DNA of 64,000 nt from Prochlorococcus sp. AG-442-M23 (GTDB taxonomy: Bacteria > Cyanobacteriota > Cyanobacteriia > PCC-6307 > Cyanobiaceae). Shown here in pieces: positions 34,965 to 44,669 of the stretch. Both the position numbers and the translations under genes were made by a program. Each line of letters opens with the position of its first letter. Within the stretch, counting starts at the first letter, position 1. A model generated the notes under the pieces. That model had not been told where the DNA came from. It saw only the letters and a program-made list of their open reading frames with translations, and searched no databases. Where the stretch lies: NCBI GenBank assembly GCA_003209655.1, contig QCPW01000002.1:1-64000 (forward strand), read 5' to 3'.

Positions 34965-35912
34965 ATGGAAGAGAAATTAACTCTTTTCAAGAATCGTAAA
35001 AGATTCGGTATCGAAAAAAATATAGATATTATCTTCAAGAATACTGCTCTAGTCTTGTCTAGTTTCGTAGCAATAATACTTTTAGGAATTATTCTAGTAG
35101 TCTTTTTTCAGTCATTTGAATCCTTTTCAAGGTATGGATTGAAGTTTCTAGTAACCTCTGAATGGAACCCAGTAAAAGATGAATACGGAGCTTTTACTGC
35201 AATTTATGGCACATTGGTAACTTCATTTCTTTCGTTATTAATAACTATCCCTTTGGGAGTTGGAACTGCAATATTTATTACTGAAGACTTTGTACCTAAA
35301 ATTTTTAGAGAAATAATAGGTTCTTTTGTTGAATTATTAGCAGCTATCCCATCAGTTGTATTAGGACTCTGGGCAATATTTGTTATGGAACCTTTTTTCA
35401 GAGCATTTTTTGTCTTTTTACATAATTTCTTTGGTTGGATACCTTTATTTAGTACAGAACCGACAGGCAGGAATTCCTTGTTAGCCATATTGATTTTAGT
35501 TGTAATGCTTTTGCCAATAGTGACCTCCATTGCAAGAGATTCACTCAATCAGGTTCCTAAAAAGCTTAGAAATGCAGCCTACGGAATTGGAGCAAGTAGA
35601 TGGAAAACAATATTTTCAGTAATTTTGCCGGCAGCATTATCAGGAATTATGGCAGGAATTCTATTGGCATTAGGCAGGGCAATGGGGGAAACTATGGCTG
35701 TCACAATGATTATTGGTAATTCAAATGCATTTAGTTGGTCTTTATTATCTCCTGGATATACAATTTCATCCATGCTTGCAAACCAGTTTGGTGAAGCTGA
35801 TGGAAGTCAAGTTTCATCACTTTTTTATGCGGCTTTTGTACTGATGATCCTATCTTTAGTGGTCAATATCTTTGCTCAATGGCTAGTTAAGAAATTTAGT
35901 CTCAAATTTTAG
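34965..35912 (+). CDS. pstC: High-affinity phosphate ABC permease PstC
   Basis: 315 residues with six membrane segments and the permease signature LRNAAYGIGASRWKTIFSVI plus ALGRAMGETMAVTMIIGNS. Intact and of normal length. With PstA it forms the membrane channel for inorganic phosphate. Lies 105 bases after the pstS relic and 6 bases before pstA. Confidence 0.95.
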   Translation: MEEKLTLFKNRKRFGIEKNIDIIFKNTALVLSSFVAIILLGIILVVFFQSFESFSRYGLKFLVTSEWNPVKDEYGAFTAIYGTLVTSFLSLLITIPLGVGTAIFITEDFVPKIFREIIGSFVELLAAIPSVVLGLWAIFVMEPFFRAFFVFLHNFFGWIPLFSTEPTGRNSLLAILILVVMLLPIVTSIARDSLNQVPKKLRNAAYGIGASRWKTIFSVILPAALSGIMAGILLALGRAMGETMAVTMIIGNSNAFSWSLLSPGYTISSMLANQFGEADGSQVSSLFYAAFVLMILSLVVNIFAQWLVKKFSLKF

Positions 35913-35918
35913 ATAATT

Positions 35919-36812
35919 ATGAATTCTCTCTATTACCAGAAAAGATTATTAAGAAATATAGGAAATAAATTCTTTACTTCTTTATCAGTAATTTGTGCAG
36001 TGATAGCAATACTTCCTTTGATTTTTCTAGTGACTTATATCCTTTACAAAGGTGGATCTCAAATTACACCAGAATTATTTACTTTAGAACCAAATCCTCC
36101 TGGAGATGATTTAGATGCAGGAGGTATTAATCCTGCATTAATAGGGACATTAATAATTACTAGCATTGCTTCAATTATTGCGATACCAGTAGGTGTTGGA
36201 GGTGGAATATATCTATCTGAATACTCTAAAGGTGGTGCTTTTTCAAAATTTATCAGATTCGGAGTAAATGTTTTAGCTGGAGTCCCTTCAATTATTGCCG
36301 GTGTATTTATTTATGCCTTAATTGTCTCAACAAAGATCCTATTTGGAAGCATGTACAGCGGTTTGGCGGGAGGGATGGCGCTTTCAATATTAATGTTGCC
36401 TACTGTGATAAAAACAACTGACGAAGGATTAAAGCTGGTGCCTAATGAGTTGAGATATGCTTCTCTTGGTGTTGGAGCAAGTATGTATACAACTATATTG
36501 AAGGTTACTTTGCCCTCTGCGTTTAGGTCTATTGCTACTGGGGTTGTACTTGGAATCGCAAGAGCTGCAGGCGAAACAGCACCATTAATTTTTACTGCTT
36601 TATTCTCTTACTACTACATAACAGGCTTTGGAGATTTATTTTACGAGATGGGTTCTTTAGCTGTTCTTATTTATAATTTTGCTCTAGAACCATACGATGC
36701 CCAGAATAAATTAGCCTGGGCAGCTTCCTTTATTCTTGTTTTATCGATACTATCAGTAAATATATTTTCAAGGATATTAGGCGCTTTTACTGAGAAAACT
36801 AAAAGAGTATAA
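35919..36812 (+). CDS. pstA: High-affinity phosphate ABC permease PstA
   Basis: 297 residues, six membrane segments, coupling loop LRYASLGVGASMYTTILKVT and ARAAGETAPLIFTALFSYY typical of PstA. Its stop directly abuts the pstB ATG at 36813, so the three genes form a tight operon. Confidence 0.95.
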   Translation: MNSLYYQKRLLRNIGNKFFTSLSVICAVIAILPLIFLVTYILYKGGSQITPELFTLEPNPPGDDLDAGGINPALIGTLIITSIASIIAIPVGVGGGIYLSEYSKGGAFSKFIRFGVNVLAGVPSIIAGVFIYALIVSTKILFGSMYSGLAGGMALSILMLPTVIKTTDEGLKLVPNELRYASLGVGASMYTTILKVTLPSAFRSIATGVVLGIARAAGETAPLIFTALFSYYYITGFGDLFYEMGSLAVLIYNFALEPYDAQNKLAWAASFILVLSILSVNIFSRILGAFTEKTKRV

Positions 36813-37622
36813 ATGATCAAAACTAATAAAAAAACACCAAAGAATATCATTTTATCTCTTGAGAATGTCTCTATTAGCTATGGAACTTTTGAAGCAGTAA
36901 GAAATGTTTTTTGTAACTTTAAAAAAGGAAATATAACCTCACTCATTGGACCTTCTGGTTGCGGTAAATCAACTGTTCTTAGATCCTTAAACAGAATGAA
37001 CGATCTGATACCTAATTGTTCGTTAAAAGGTACTGTTCTTTTTGATGGAACTAATATTTACGATAAAAGGGTAGATCCAGTTGAAGTAAGAAGAAGAATT
37101 GGGATGGTCTTTCAACAACCTAATCCTTTTCCTAAATCTATCTACGAAAATATTGCTTTTGGGGCGCGAATTAATGGCTTTACTGGAGATATGGATGAAT
37201 TAGTGGAAAGTTCACTAAGAAAAGCTGCTTTATGGGATGAATGTAAGGATAAATTGAATGATAGTGGTTATTCCTTATCTGGTGGCCAACAACAAAGATT
37301 ATGTATTGCTAGAACAATAGCAATTGAACCTGAAATAATTTTGATGGATGAGCCATGCTCCGCTTTAGATCCAATATCTACTTTGAAAATAGAAGAGACG
37401 ATGCATGAACTTAAGAAGAATTACACAATAATTATCGTTACTCATAATATGCAACAAGCATTAAGAGTTAGTGATATGACTGCATTTTTTAATGCTGTTG
37501 AATATGAAGACGGTGATGGAGGCAAAGTTGGTTATCTTGCAGAATTTAATTCGACAAAGAAAATTTTTAACTCTCCAAAAGAAAAAACCACTCAGGAATA
37601 CATATCAGGCAAATTCGGATAA
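36813..37622 (+). CDS. pstB: Phosphate ABC transporter ATPase
   Basis: 269 residues with Walker [10 protein letters not shown], signature [16 protein letters not shown] and Walker [16 protein letters not shown], plus NRMNDLIP after Walker A, diagnostic of PstB. Intact. The transporter still needs a binding protein, which is not functional at this locus. Confidence 0.97.
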   Translation: MIKTNKKTPKNIILSLENVSISYGTFEAVRNVFCNFKKGNITSLIGPSGCGKSTVLRSLNRMNDLIPNCSLKGTVLFDGTNIYDKRVDPVEVRRRIGMVFQQPNPFPKSIYENIAFGARINGFTGDMDELVESSLRKAALWDECKDKLNDSGYSLSGGQQQRLCIARTIAIEPEIILMDEPCSALDPISTLKIEETMHELKKNYTIIIVTHNMQQALRVSDMTAFFNAVEYEDGDGGKVGYLAEFNSTKKIFNSPKEKTTQEYISGKFG

Positions 37623-38018
37623 CTATTATTTTTTTTTTAAAGCAAGATATTGAACTTTAATCAGACTTAGGGGTAGACAAACAGTATAAATACCTATATA
37701 GTATTTCCGAATTAGAAAAGTTTGATTTGAAAAAATTTCCTTACCTTCCTTTCTTTATCTTCGCAGGAGCTATACTTACAACTGCGACGATTGGTCTTCC
37801 AGTATTTACTTCATAAGTCTGAATATTACTTCTAGTTAAAGGATGAAATTCTATGATTTTGTTAAAAAATAAAGATTTAATTGGATGTCCACATAAAACA
37901 TCAAATAAAAGAAATTTATTTGACTTTATAGAAAAAAGCGTGAAGATAAGCTTGTGTGTGAGTAAAAAATTTGTTTTAAAACCATCATTCAAATTGATGA
38001 ATTTCTAACTAATTAACT
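37623..38018. other. Ambiguous 396-base interval after pstB
   Basis: No firm gene. A plus-strand TTG at 37727 opens a 29-residue hydrophobic peptide (MKKFPYLPFFIFAGAILTTA then TIGLPVFTS) ending at 37816. The minus strand carries an overlapping 83-codon frame, 37992-37741, without family features. Only one can be real; the hydrophobic plus-strand peptide looks slightly more protein-like. Confidence 0.3.
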
Positions 38019-38168
38019 ATGAATAAAACTCAAGAACAATTAGAAAAATTAAGAGAAGTAGCTGAAGCCTCCTTATCTAAAACAGATGAGCTTCAGAAAG
38101 TCCTTGCCCAAATTGAAGCACTTATGTCTAGAGAAGAATTACAAAAAGTTTCACAAAAAAATAAATAG
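38019..38168 (+). CDS. Small coiled-coil protein, 49 residues
   Basis: ATG at 38019. MNKTQEQLEKLREVAEASLS then KTDELQKVLAQIEALMSREE: a single long amphipathic helix with a heptad-like Leu pattern. Likely a small oligomer; function unknown. Confidence 0.6.
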   Translation: MNKTQEQLEKLREVAEASLSKTDELQKVLAQIEALMSREELQKVSQKNK

Positions 38169-38245
38169 TTAGTAATAAGAGATATTTTGATAAATGTAAT
38201 TTTTATTACATCTTGAAATTATTAGTTTGGTTATTAATTCAATAA

Positions 38246-38325
38246 GCAGAACCCGTTCCAAAGTTTTCTGTTAGGTCTCGAGGTCTTACCTTCTTTAAGT
38301 AAAAGACCTCTCTATAACTTTTTAT
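38246..38325 (+). ncRNA. Candidate small RNA with two hairpins
   Basis: CAGAA and TTCTG pair around the loop CCCGTTCCAAAGTT, then GAGGTCTT (38280-38287) pairs with AAGACCTC (38303-38310), followed by TCTATAACTTTTTATT. The segment is richer in G+C than its surroundings and contains no ORF. Two stem-loops with a T-rich end are the usual layout of Prochlorococcus Yfr-type sRNAs. It could instead be only a terminator. Strand and ends are inferred. Confidence 0.4.
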
Positions 38326-38345
38326 TTATTCTAAAAATATCTTTT

Positions 38346-38363
38346 AAATATATATATATATAT
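38346..38363. repeat. AT dinucleotide microsatellite
   Basis: About eight consecutive AT units just after the stop of the minus-strand gene at 38371. Prone to slippage; no function inferred. Confidence 0.8.
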
Positions 38364-38370
38364 TCTGAAA

Positions 38371-38679
38371 CTAATTAATAACTTTATTTACTTCTTTCTT
38401 GCATACATTTACATCGAATGATTCAGTCCCAACTATCTCTAATCCTGTCTTTTCGGTAACTTTAACAGTAGCATTACATTCATCTTCCTTAAGTGCCATA
38501 TAACTTGGCTTCTTGTTGTTTAGTTTAAATTGAGTTTCAGGCTCTTCTACAAAATCTTTTTCATATTTTTCCATCACAAGTGTCACTGCCTCAATCTCTA
38601 CAGAATAGTTTTCATTCGCCTTTAGTCCAAAGGGTACTATAAGAGTTTGAAATAAAATAATTGTTATAAATTTTTTCAT
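38371..38679 (-). CDS. Secreted small protein, about 102 residues
   Basis: A signal peptide (MKKFITIILFQTLIVPFGLK, cleavage near ANEN) precedes a compact domain with two Cys (ECNATVK and DVNVCKKEV) that could form a disulfide. I choose the ATG at 38679; one at 38685 adds two residues. No family recognised. Confidence 0.6.
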   Translation of the reverse strand: MKKFITIILFQTLIVPFGLKANENYSVEIEAVTLVMEKYEKDFVEEPETQFKLNNKKPSYMALKEDECNATVKVTEKTGLEIVGTESFDVNVCKKEVNKVIN

Positions 38680-38887
38680 TATCAAAAGTAAAGTTTATTT
38701 TTTTTATAACGTAGTTTTTAAATTAAAGAAAGGGTTAGAGATTTTAAAAAAAGGTTTAATTTTCAAATTTATAAAAATCTATGGTTGTTGATATCATAAA
38801 ACAAATTTTCAAAAATAGAATTGGGTGTATAAAAATATAGGTTATAAAGATAAATTTAACTAGAACTATATGGTAAATTGTTGACAT

Positions 38888-39532
38888 TTATATTTGAACT
38901 ATTTGTTTTTCAGAAATAATGGCCCATTTTTTAAATGATTTTTTACAAGGATAACCTCCTGTAAGATCTCCAAATGCAGGGAGATAAAATACATTTTCTT
39001 TTTCATCTAAAGCAAAACATCTAAAAGACAATTTATCCTTTGCATTTTTTAAGTAAATTTTGGGGTGATAATGTCCACAAATATTTAAAATATTTTCCTC
39101 AATAGAATCTAATGGCTGGTGACTAAAGATAAAATTATTAGATTTTTTAAAATTTAGAAATCTTATATTTTTTACATCGCAACCTGAATCATGATTTCCA
39201 ACTATTAATTCAATTTTTATCTTTAATGTTTCAGCCAGAAGTTCTACTTTTCTTTTTAAAGGTTCACTAATTGAATATTTACTATGAAATAAATCACCTA
39301 AAATAATTAATTTATTAGGCATGTGTTCTTTTACAATATTTTTAATTCTTATTAAATTTTGCTCGTCTGAATTATTTGTAAGAGGAATACCATTCTGCTG
39401 AAAGTATTCACCTTTCCCAAGGTGAATATCACATATTAAAAGTTCTTTAGTTTGACGTAAAAGTAATGCTCTACTAGGAAGCATTTCAAGTGATGAGTTA
39501 CCCCAATGAAAAACAGAAGATTTTTTTTGCAT
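38888..39532 (-). CDS. pdeM: Ligase-associated metallophosphoesterase
   Basis: 214 residues. Metal motifs CDIHLGKGEYF, LGDLFHSK, VGNHDSG and ICGHYHPK are all present. It is the fourth gene of the ligase-helicase-exonuclease-phosphoesterase cassette, abutting the helicase stop. Members of this family pair with Lhr-core and are proposed to act in DNA repair. In this family the enzyme is a small calcineurin-type nuclease/phosphoesterase. Confidence 0.9.
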   Translation of the reverse strand: MQKKSSVFHWGNSSLEMLPSRALLLRQTKELLICDIHLGKGEYFQQNGIPLTNNSDEQNLIRIKNIVKEHMPNKLIILGDLFHSKYSISEPLKRKVELLAETLKIKIELIVGNHDSGCDVKNIRFLNFKKSNNFIFSHQPLDSIEENILNICGHYHPKIYLKNAKDKLSFRCFALDEKENVFYLPAFGDLTGGYPCKKSFKKWAIISEKQIVQI

Positions 39533-42010
39533 TTAACGATTATAATTTTTTATTAGTTTTTCAACTCTTTTTTCGATTGATTCATTGCTTAATGTATTTT
39601 TAAGTCTCTCAACTAATAAAGGGAAAGCAAATGGACTGGGAGTTTCAGTCTCGTTTATTATGATTTTTAAATTAGATAATCTTTCTAGTGAATTAGTTAT
39701 TCTTTTATTTTCTAATTGGTATTCTTTTACTTCTTCTTGCGCTTGTTTGATTAATAAGTGATCTTCTTCATGTTTGGTAAATACATCATAAAAAAGACTT
39801 GAACTTATTTGTAGTTGTGATGAGCTTTTTGTTCTAGTTGGATTATTCTGATTTACTAACCCACTTATTTGAGCAATATTTTTAAAGCGTCTTTTTGTTA
39901 ATTCTGATAAATTGATAGCATTTTTTAAATCTTCTTCTAAATTTTTATTTTCTACTAAATAAGTATATTCTTTTTCTAAACTTGAAAAGTCATAATCTTC
40001 TGATGTAGTTAAGCTGAAGCCAAAATCATTCGCAGTAATATTGAATGTTGATTGTTTTTTCTTTGCAAGCCTTGATGCCCATAAAAAAGCAATTCCTTCG
40101 TTAACAAAAATTCCATCAAGTGTAAAAACAAAAAGATTCGTAAATTCTTTATTTTTGTATATTTCAATAAGAAGTTGATTGCTTTTAGGTATATCTGAAA
40201 GAGATTTCTGTTTTTTTAAAATTGGAAGAAGTGAATGTAATTCTTTATTCAAGTATTCACTACTATTTTCTAAACTCTGAGAAATATCTATTTCTTTTCT
40301 TAAACTATCACTTAGAAGATCGGAAATGGCCATTTGACCTCCAACCCAAGCGGGAATTAAAGAACTTTTTTTGGATGAATTTTTTACATAAAGTGTCATA
40401 TCACTTATTTTTAAAAACTGGAGTATTTTTCCCGCGAAGTAAAAAGTATCACCTGGTTTCAATTTTGTAGCAAAATTTTCTTCTAAATTTCCTAGCGTTT
40501 TCCCTTTAAAATATCTTACATTAACAAATTTATCGCTAGTTATAGTTCCAATATTGAATTTATGTATCCTTATTATGGATTTATCTTTTACAAAATAATT
40601 AAAGTTATTTTCATCATCATTAGCTTTTTCTCTTTCTATTTTTTTATATTTTGGGTAAGCTTTTAAACACTTACCTCCATACTCTAAGAAATCAATACAC
40701 CAATCCCACTCCTTATCATTTAAGTTTCTATAACTCCAACAATCTTTAATTCTTTCTTTTTCAATAATTGGATTAAAACCTGGTCCGCAAGCTAAACTAA
40801 CTAAATGCTGAAGAAGGACGTCAAAGGATAGTTCAGGAAGATTAATTCTCTCAGAAATTCCACTTTTTATTATCCTCCTCATTGCACTTATTTCAAATAA
40901 CTCTAATGAGTTTGTAGGCATAAAAATAATTTTTGATTTTCCACCAGGTCTATGAGCACTTCTTCCTGCTCTTTGTATAAGTCTTGCTAGATTCTTCGCA
41001 CTGCCAATCTGAACAATTTGATCAACTGGTTGAAAGTCTATTCCTAAATCTAAAGAACTTGTGCAAACAACCCATTTTATGAATCCATTCTTAACTCCAT
41101 CTTCAACTATCTTTCTTTCATTTTTATCTAATGAACCATGATGTAAAGCAATCTTTTCTTCCATTTCAGGTAAACAGAATTTAAGACATTGGTACCATCT
41201 TTCAGATTGATTTCTTGTATTAGTAAATATTAAGGTACTTTCATTTTTATTTAAAATTTTTAAAAGTGAAGAATAGTTTCTAATACCTAAATGCCCGCCC
41301 CATGGAAAGGTTGTTTCTTTTTCAGGCAAAACACTTATTATTTCAATTTCTTTTTTAATATTTGAACTAATTATTTTTGGTGTATTTGCCTTATTTCCAA
41401 CAATTACTCTCCCAGCTTCTTCAATATTTCCAATAGTGGCAGACATTGCCCAAATTTGTAAATTATTTTTATTTCCTCTTATCCAACTCAAAGATAATTC
41501 GCATTGATTACCTCTTTTACTTCCCATTAATTCATGCCATTCATCAATAATAATTGAATATAAATTCGTAAATATTCTTTTAGATTCTTTGTTAGACAAT
41601 AGAAGAGTTAGAGATTCTGGAGTAGTAATAAGAATATTTGGCGGATTAATTATTTGTTTTTTCTTTTCATAAGGACTTGTATCGCCATTTCTAATCCCAA
41701 CAGTTATTTCTTTATCAAAATGTTGAGCAGCTGAAATTATTGAATTTTTTAGATCTCTACTCAAAGCTTTTAATGGCGTTATTAATAAAATGTATAGTCC
41801 TGAATTTGTTTTATAATCTGCCATCCTTGATAGAGGACCCATTAATGCCGCGTATGTTTTACCACAACCAGTGGGAACTTGAATTATCCCACTTTCGCCA
41901 TTAAAGTATGCCTCCCATGATTGAACTTGAAAAGGTAGTGGTTCCCAATCGTTTTTTTTAAAGAATTTTTTAATTTTTTCTAAATAAGTTTTATTAGTAC
42001 CGACTTTCAT
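39533..42010 (-). CDS. Ligase-associated Lhr-core DEXH-box helicase
   Basis: 825 residues. Walker A is PTGCGKT near residue 42, the DEXH box reads DEWH near residue 148, motif III is SATIG and motif VI is QRAGRSAHRPGG. A winged-helix and C-terminal Lhr-core domain follow. Characterised relatives are 3'-to-5' DNA-translocating helicases. Its start overlaps the ligase stop by four bases, and the phosphoesterase begins directly after its stop, so all four proteins come from one message. Confidence 0.93.
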   Translation of the reverse strand: MKVGTNKTYLEKIKKFFKKNDWEPLPFQVQSWEAYFNGESGIIQVPTGCGKTYAALMGPLSRMADYKTNSGLYILLITPLKALSRDLKNSIISAAQHFDKEITVGIRNGDTSPYEKKKQIINPPNILITTPESLTLLLSNKESKRIFTNLYSIIIDEWHELMGSKRGNQCELSLSWIRGNKNNLQIWAMSATIGNIEEAGRVIVGNKANTPKIISSNIKKEIEIISVLPEKETTFPWGGHLGIRNYSSLLKILNKNESTLIFTNTRNQSERWYQCLKFCLPEMEEKIALHHGSLDKNERKIVEDGVKNGFIKWVVCTSSLDLGIDFQPVDQIVQIGSAKNLARLIQRAGRSAHRPGGKSKIIFMPTNSLELFEISAMRRIIKSGISERINLPELSFDVLLQHLVSLACGPGFNPIIEKERIKDCWSYRNLNDKEWDWCIDFLEYGGKCLKAYPKYKKIEREKANDDENNFNYFVKDKSIIRIHKFNIGTITSDKFVNVRYFKGKTLGNLEENFATKLKPGDTFYFAGKILQFLKISDMTLYVKNSSKKSSLIPAWVGGQMAISDLLSDSLRKEIDISQSLENSSEYLNKELHSLLPILKKQKSLSDIPKSNQLLIEIYKNKEFTNLFVFTLDGIFVNEGIAFLWASRLAKKKQSTFNITANDFGFSLTTSEDYDFSSLEKEYTYLVENKNLEEDLKNAINLSELTKRRFKNIAQISGLVNQNNPTRTKSSSQLQISSSLFYDVFTKHEEDHLLIKQAQEEVKEYQLENKRITNSLERLSNLKIIINETETPSPFAFPLLVERLKNTLSNESIEKRVEKLIKNYNR

Positions 42011-43647
42011 AATTTGTTTGTCATTAATTTTTTTGCATTTTCTAAGGTATCAGCATCTTTAATATTTTTGTCTTTTCTCCATTTTGTTATTCTTGGAAAT
42101 CTTACTGAAATACCTGCTTTATTACGATTTGAAATTTGTATATTTTCAAATGATATTTCGAAAACCATTTCAGGCCTTACTGACCTTACAGGGCCAAATC
42201 TTTCAACTGTATTTTTTCTAATCCATTTATCTAACTCTGTAATCTCTGTGTTATTTAAACCAGAATAGGCACTTGCAAATTTTATTAACTTTCCATCATT
42301 CCATAGTGCAAAACTATAGTCAGTATATAAACCAGCCCTTTTACCACTCCCTGCCTTGGCATATATTAAAACAGCATCAAGTTGCATAGGATCCACTTTA
42401 TATTTCCACCAAGTACCTTTTTTCCTTCCCGAAGTATATAAAGAATTTTTCTTTTTTATCACTAAACCCTCTGTAGCATTATCGCGAGATTTATTTTTTA
42501 AGTTTTCAGCTTCTTTCCAAGTTTTTGGAAATAGTAAGTTGCTTATTTTAAAAATCTTAGAAATATCTTCTTCACTTTCATTTATCCATTTATGTAAATT
42601 TTTTTCTAATTTAATTCTTCGATTTTTTAAATCTAAATCTCTTTCGTCCTTTCCTTTTAGTTCTATAAGATCATAGGCTATAAAAATAATTGGTAAATTA
42701 TTTTGTATTAATTTTGATGGAGATTTCCTATTTATTCTTTTTTGAAGTAAAGAGAAATTCATTGGAAGTTCTTCTTTAAAATTCCAAACTAATAATTCAC
42801 CATCAATTACAAAGTCATCTTTTATAAAAAAAGTTTTCTCTACTAATTCTGGGAATGATTTATTTACTAAATCTTCTCCTCTAGTCCATAATGATACCTT
42901 GCCTGATCTTTTTATTAATTGAATTCTAATGCCGTCCCATTTCCATTCAAATTGAAAATTACTTATCGATTCTTCCGATACTTTTTTTTCAAATGTACTA
43001 GCAAGAAGAAAAGGGTATGGCTTGTAATTTAATTCTTCTAAAACAATTTTTTCATTTATTAAAAATTTATATGATTTAGCTGAGGGGACAAAATTGCCCA
43101 TTAATCTATGTGAAATTATTGCCTCATCTAAATTTATTAAATTTGCAATAGATTTAGTTATAAGTCCAGTAGATACTCCCACTCTAAATGTCCCAGTTAA
43201 TATTTTGTTGAAAATTAGTAAATTTTCTTTTGGTAAATTCTCCCATATTTTTTTAACTCTTAATTTCTTCTCATCTTCATTAAGAACAACTAATTCAGGC
43301 AAAATTTTATTTAGTAATTCATCTAAGGAAATTTCCTGCAATAATTTCTTTTTTTTAATATTTTTATTCTCTAATAACAAAGTTATGACTTCAGCGGAAT
43401 CTCCAACTTTTAAATAACAAGTATCAATTAACCATAATGGAAATTCATAAATATCTGAAAAAATTTTTTTTAATGATCTGCCGCTAATAAATCTTTTATT
43501 CTTTTTGCCGGTAAGCAAATATATCGACCAGGAATTTTCTAAATCATTCTTTATTGAAAAATAATTTTTTAATATTTCAAGTTTCTCATTAATACTATTA
43601 CTTGAATCTAAATTTAGAAATAATTTTGAAAACTGGGTTAAGCTCAT
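42007..43647 (-). CDS. ATP-dependent DNA ligase (Lhr-associated type)
   Basis: 546 residues. The adenylated lysine motif is KWDGIR in EWKWDGIRIQLI near residue 229, followed by TRGEDL, DGELLVW and late motifs TEGLVIKKKNSLYTSG and WWKYK. An N-terminal DNA-binding domain and C-terminal OB fold are present. Cyanobacteria also use NAD-dependent LigA for replication; this ATP-type ligase is a repair accessory. Overlaps both neighbours by four bases. Confidence 0.93.
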   Translation of the reverse strand: MSLTQFSKLFLNLDSSNSINEKLEILKNYFSIKNDLENSWSIYLLTGKKNKRFISGRSLKKIFSDIYEFPLWLIDTCYLKVGDSAEVITLLLENKNIKKKKLLQEISLDELLNKILPELVVLNEDEKKLRVKKIWENLPKENLLIFNKILTGTFRVGVSTGLITKSIANLINLDEAIISHRLMGNFVPSAKSYKFLINEKIVLEELNYKPYPFLLASTFEKKVSEESISNFQFEWKWDGIRIQLIKRSGKVSLWTRGEDLVNKSFPELVEKTFFIKDDFVIDGELLVWNFKEELPMNFSLLQKRINRKSPSKLIQNNLPIIFIAYDLIELKGKDERDLDLKNRRIKLEKNLHKWINESEEDISKIFKISNLLFPKTWKEAENLKNKSRDNATEGLVIKKKNSLYTSGRKKGTWWKYKVDPMQLDAVLIYAKAGSGKRAGLYTDYSFALWNDGKLIKFASAYSGLNNTEITELDKWIRKNTVERFGPVRSVRPEMVFEISFENIQISNRNKAGISVRFPRITKWRKDKNIKDADTLENAKKLMTNKL

Positions 43648-44636
43648 TTTTTAGAATCAAAATGAAGAACATTTATAGATTCTTTTTCATTTATATATCT
43701 ATTTAAAGCTTCACTATCTCCATGATGAAAAAAAACATTTTTTGCTTCTGATTCTTTTATGGTTTTTAAAATACCCCCCCAATCAGCATGGTCTGAGATA
43801 GCAAATCCTTTATCATATCCAGATCTTTTTCTTAATGCTCTAATTGTCATCCATCCACTAGCAAAACTAGTTTGAATATCTTTGGAATTTTTAAGATAAG
43901 AGCCTTTATTTAATCCTGGTGGAAGTAAAATAAGACTTCCTTTTAATTCTTCGATATTTTGTGTTTTATCAAATTTCTTTGTACTAACAATGTTAATTCC
44001 TAATTTCCTATAACAGTTATTCATCTTATAAATACTACTGTGCGTATAAATATTATTTTTAAAATTAGCTTTATTGATTTCATTTAATAATCTTTGTGCT
44101 TTGCCTAAGGAATAGCAAAATAGTATAGAAGTTTTATCGGGGGTAGAATTCACCCATTTTGAAATATCAACAGCAATTTCTTGAGGTTCTTTCCATTTAA
44201 ATATTGGTAATCCAAATGTTGATTCACTTATTAGATAATCAGTCTTAACTTTTTCAAATTCCCTGCAAGTATCATCTTTTTGACGTTTGAAATCACCAGT
44301 TATTAACCATGCTTCACCTGCAAATTTAAACTTAATTTGACTCGAACCAAGGATATGTCCTGAAGGATGGAAAGAAATATTTATTCCATTGATTTTAAAT
44401 TCTTTTCCATAATCGAATGTTTTAATATTTATTTCACTACCTATTCTTTCCTTTAAAATTATTGAGGTCTCATATGTGGAGATATATTCTTCACAACCTA
44501 AAGTAAAATGATCCATATGAGCATGAGTAATTAATGCTTTTTTTACTGGTTTATGAGGATCAATCCAAATATCGGCAATTTCACAATATAAGCCCTTATT
44601 ACTATATTTTATTAAATCTGTATTTTCTTTAATCAA
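43644..44636 (-). CDS. Ligase-associated metallo-beta-lactamase-fold exonuclease
   Basis: 330 residues with HAHMDHFT (HxHxDH), SGHILGS, TGDFKR and SDHADWGG, the motif set of the CPSF/SNM1-like nucleases. This is the first gene of the repair cassette; it overlaps the ligase gene by four bases. Related exonucleases in this cassette degrade DNA or RNA ends. A G7 run codes for Gly-Gly in SDHADWGGIL. Confidence 0.92.
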   Translation of the reverse strand: MIKENTDLIKYSNKGLYCEIADIWIDPHKPVKKALITHAHMDHFTLGCEEYISTYETSIILKERIGSEINIKTFDYGKEFKINGINISFHPSGHILGSSQIKFKFAGEAWLITGDFKRQKDDTCREFEKVKTDYLISESTFGLPIFKWKEPQEIAVDISKWVNSTPDKTSILFCYSLGKAQRLLNEINKANFKNNIYTHSSIYKMNNCYRKLGINIVSTKKFDKTQNIEELKGSLILLPPGLNKGSYLKNSKDIQTSFASGWMTIRALRKRSGYDKGFAISDHADWGGILKTIKESEAKNVFFHHGDSEALNRYINEKESINVLHFDSKK

Positions 44637-44669
44637 AAATATAAGAATATATTTTATTAATCTAGCGAA

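Noticed and set aside
37741-37992. 83-codon minus-strand frame after pstB
   Set aside because: No family features, overlaps a more protein-like plus-strand frame, and has no clear start signal; kept only as part of an ambiguous interval.
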